Of a DNA stretch of 64,000 bases, positions 62,501-64,000 are shown in pieces. The notes under the pieces were generated by a model. It had not been told where the DNA came from. It made no database searches and was given only the letters and a program-made list of their open reading frames with translations. Where the stretch lies: assembly GCA_017163975.1 (NCBI GenBank), contig JAFFSR010000004.1:1116001-1180000 (forward strand). Reading direction: 5' to 3'. The translations under genes and the position numbers were made by a program. Source of the stretch: Anastatus disparis. Lineage: Eukaryota > Arthropoda > Insecta > Hymenoptera > Eupelmidae. The number at the start of each line of letters is the position of its first letter. Position 1 is the first letter of the stretch.

Positions 62501-64000
62501 GAATGGCTTTTAAGGAAGTTTATAGGTGTATAAGTATCTAATCCAGGGTAATGTATCTTTTATGTTGTACGAAAACGAAGAAGAAGTTTCTCCGATATTA
62601 TATTTAATTTGTATTAAGATCTCAGTCAGTCTATTAAATAATAAAAATGATTTATCGTTTGATTAACTATCGTATAACATTTAAGATTCTTTTATTAACT
62701 CTTTATTATTATTTAAAAAATATATGAATTCAGAAGCCCATGCATCGAAATTGAAACTTTTATCATTTAGTTATATAAATTCTAAAATACATTGGTACAT
62801 AAAATGATTACAAAATCTGTACTTAAAAAAATCTAATTCAAATAATTTGAACAAACAGAGAGGGGAGAAAGTAGAAGGAGGGGAGAGAATAAGGAAAGTG
62901 ATTCTAAAGCTTGATTAGGCTGCTCGTCGTAGTAAGGTCGCCTTGCAATCTTGTCGCTCGATGAAATCTCACTCGAGGCAAAATTGCAATGAGTTTCGTT
63001 TGGATGAAAGGAGGGGAAATAAGACGAGAGAGAGAAAGTAAGTCTACGGTTCAAGAAGGAATTCAACCCGAAGCGAGAAAGGCGTGCGTCATCCTTATCC
63101 CTTCCGTGGTCTGCAATTCCTCTTGGCAATTTCAACTGCTCGCTAATGCTTGTCTAAACAGACGATTGCTTCAAGTATCAGACTTAAGGGAAAATTGTAC
63201 ATTGATTTCTAGAAAGTAAATTTATAAAAAAAAAACGATAAGGTTGAAAGTTAAATGAGTTAATGAAACAAATTTAAAAAAGGTATAACAAAATTTCTAC
63301 CAATTTGTCATATCTAAAATCTTAGACTTTTATTATTGATTTTCAATCGTCAATTCAGTCATTTGTAAACAAATGTAATTATCAATTTAAATAATACACT
63401 AACGCTGTCTATTATTCAAACTATTAGCAACGGACAATATTTATTTAAAAATCATTAATTTTGACAAATTATAAATAACAATTATCATTAGATATTAGAA
63501 TAACGAGTAAATTTTCTAAAAATTTTACGGTGACACAATATTGATGGCAATGAACAATGTCGAAAAATAGTATTATTTTATGTTTAAAAATGAACGATGA
63601 ATTTAAAAATTCAATATCCCCTTACAAATAGAAGGTATCTATAAAAATATTATGATAATAAATAAAGACAATATTTACGAGATAATTATACATCATTTCT
63701 GTTCAATAATATTTACTTTTGATACCCTGATAAAAAACACTAAGATGGTTAAATGATTCTTTGGCAGTACAGTAAATAATCTTAACCATAATATTAAAAG
63801 AAATGAAGTAAAGAAAGAACATTAAACGAGAGCAAAAAAAAGGAAAGAAATCAGTAACGTTCAAAAAGGCTTCTTGAAAAATCTGACGAACAAGTTCATG
63901 AAGTAAGGATTATCCTTCTGTATATAGAATGATAAATCCAACGAAATCTACGTTATTTCTCTTGTTACAATTGACATCTCTTATATTTTCGTGAGCGTTA

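Larger units (their letters stand above)
56001..64000. other. Gene-free stretch
   Basis: Islands lie at about 56000-56150, 57180-57780, 58540-59050, 59450-60300, 61060-61720 and 62850-63200. The 57473-57775 frame (100 codons) begins as a K/R run in a purine tract. The 62989-63219 frame is more balanced but matches no family I know. AT-rich DNA without features covers 56200-56560, 56760-57150, 59060-59450, 60350-61050 and 63220-64000. No gene is supported. Confidence 0.6.

Noticed and set aside
1..64000. CRISPR array, rRNA operon, bacterial operon features or viral gene cluster
   Set aside because: No regularly spaced identical repeats with spacers, no rRNA-like blocks, no long tightly packed coding frames and no ribosome-binding patterns were seen; the sequence is eukaryotic noncoding in character.

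Overview
The window is AT-rich eukaryotic DNA. I find no complete protein-coding gene, no rRNA or tRNA gene, no operon structure and no CRISPR array. CpG is not depleted: there are many TCGA, CGCG and TCGTCG sites. GA/CT tracts recur, often next to CGCGCG, and small palindromic non-autonomous transposons and tRNA-derived SINE copies are present. Together these suggest an insect nuclear genome. Hymenoptera (bee, ant or parasitoid wasp) is my best guess, from texture only and not from a gene match. The sequence reads as a gene desert or the inside of very large introns.

Layout: long AT-rich stretches (about 1-2 kb) alternate with roughly 40 islands of about 0.3-1 kb. The islands are richer in GC and strongly purine/pyrimidine-asymmetric, and they carry the GA/CT tracts, CG-rich palindromes and TCGTAGTCG-type motifs. 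Almost every longer open frame lies in such an island, is low-complexity (S/L/F or K/R/E runs) and is best read as a by-product of composition.

Mobile and repeat content: (1) a foldback element at 2150-2578; (2) a 171-bp near-palindromic MITE at 17671-17841; (3) a Tc1/mariner-type MITE at 53949-54259 with exact 29-bp TIRs and a TA duplication; (4) a foldback element at 54877-55184; (5) a probable degenerate TA-flanked MITE at 41347-41541; (6) two copies of one tRNA-derived SINE, at 21631-21808 and 54488-54599 (internally deleted); (7) a previously unassigned dispersed family, here called R1, at 1-40, 10195-10461, 30560-30980, 46185-46560 and 62155-62500. Its four longer copies share an aligned open frame starting M/T-x-D/G-x-x-L-I. 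R1 is the most interesting item, because it may be a decayed coding family rather than a plain noncoding repeat.

Other features are four long or notable microsatellites (AT at 7779, TA at 32667, TA at 61421, TC at 39615), a 12-G run at 23859, degenerate minisatellites (13950-14300, 25412-25489, 57900-58440), a 108-bp hairpin at 10945-11052, and one speculative small exon at 33410-33513 with good splice-site context. No functional gene set can be reconstructed; if the islands act, they most plausibly act as cis-regulatory DNA for genes outside the window.
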